Assembly: GCA_003512825.1 (NCBI GenBank)
Contig: DOOI01000003.1
Coordinates: 1-5,105 of the forward strand
Direction: 5' to 3'
DNA: 5,105 bases
From: Paracoccaceae bacterium
GTDB lineage: Bacteria > Pseudomonadota > Alphaproteobacteria > Rhodobacterales > Rhodobacteraceae
Both the position numbers and the translations under genes were made by a program. This document shows positions 5,032 to 5,105 of the stretch, piece by piece (within the stretch, counting starts at the first letter, position 1; each line of letters opens with the position of its first letter). Under the pieces are notes generated by a model that made no database searches, had not been told where the DNA came from, and worked only from the letters and a program-made list of their open reading frames with translations.

Positions 5032-5105
5032 GCACCACACAACCTCCCCTCCCCCAAACACCCCATCTACCCCGCACCCAACATCCCCACCCTTCTCGCC
5101 CGACC
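5032..5105 (+). repeat. C-rich direct repeat, copy 3 (74-bp unit, running into the window edge)
   Basis: This is the third copy, 127 bp after copy 2. Its core at 5061-5100 differs from copies 1 and 2 at three of 40 positions. The match to copy 2 is still intact at the last base of the window, so the repeat, and perhaps the array, continues to the right. The larger spacing compared with 87 bp between copies 1 and 2 is explained by about 40 extra bases after copy 2 (4974-5010), which include a partial repeat, CCCACCCTTCACCGCC (4995-5010). Confidence 0.92.
5046..5073 (-). other. Potential G-quadruplex motif on the minus strand
   Basis: On the minus strand four G runs of 4, 4, 5 and 4 bases are separated by loops of 5, 5 and 1 bases (GGGG-TAGAT-GGGG-TGTTT-GGGGG-A-GGGG). 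This meets the standard four-tract pattern and could form four stacked tetrads. The other two repeat copies do not contain four such tracts with short loops. Formation in the cell is not shown. Confidence 0.5.

Larger units (their letters stand above)
4829..5105 (+). terminator. C-rich, G-poor region downstream of the dehydrogenase; candidate Rho-dependent terminator
   Basis: No gene is supported here. By hand count the 277 bases contain about 166 C and only 18 G on the plus strand. RNA made by read-through from the dehydrogenase would be long, unstructured and rich in pyrimidine-C pairs, which is the known character of Rho-utilisation sites. No GC hairpin with a T run follows the stop codon at 4826-4828, so Rho-dependent ending is the more natural explanation. 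This is inferred from composition only. Confidence 0.4.

Noticed and set aside
4847..5105. CRISPR array
   Set aside because: The repeats are regularly similar but the intervals (47 and 87 bp between cores) are unequal and themselves partly repeated. The core has no dyad symmetry and no cas gene is near.

Overview
The window looks like chromosome from a high-GC alphaproteobacterium, most likely of the Rhodobacteraceae (Roseobacter) type. This is inferred from the GC-rich codon use, the strong Shine-Dalgarno sites and the presence of a tripartite tricarboxylate transporter (TTT), a class abundant in that group. No taxonomic marker gene is present, so the assignment is tentative.

Layout from left to right. 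Positions 1-1959 hold a TTT operon on the minus strand, in transcription order tctC (solute-binding protein, 1959-955), tctB (small membrane subunit, 856-290) and tctA (large membrane subunit, 290 to beyond the left edge). A hairpin followed by six T lies between tctC and tctB. Positions 2115-3026 hold a LysR-type regulator, also on the minus strand. A 122-bp divergent intergenic region (3027-3148) separates it from a plus-strand FAD-dependent dehydrogenase of the 3-ketosteroid-delta1-dehydrogenase-like type (3149-4828). From 4829 to the right edge there is no gene, only a very C-rich, G-poor block of imperfect direct repeats.

The main discovery is a shared 43-bp regulatory block. Read in the direction of each gene, the DNA upstream of tctC (2079 to 2037, minus) and upstream of the dehydrogenase (3067 to 3109, plus) both have the layout TAAC-N5-GTTA-N2-CAGAG-N14-TTGACGTTA, with identical spacing and 30 of 43 identical bases. 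The first element is a near-perfect LysR-type palindrome. The second lies 30 bp (about three helical turns) downstream, as expected for a recognition site plus an activation site. This suggests that the LysR protein controls both the transporter and the enzyme, so the window encodes one uptake-and-oxidation module: TctC captures a carboxylate in the periplasm, TctAB imports it, and the flavoenzyme dehydrogenates it or a product of it. The substrate cannot be read from the sequence.

Other points of note are a likely partial terminator that would raise the amount of TctC over TctBA, a strand-wide excess of C over G on the plus strand that shapes codon choice differently in genes of opposite direction, and the 3' C-rich repeat block, which resembles a Rho-utilisation region and carries a G-quadruplex motif on its minus strand.
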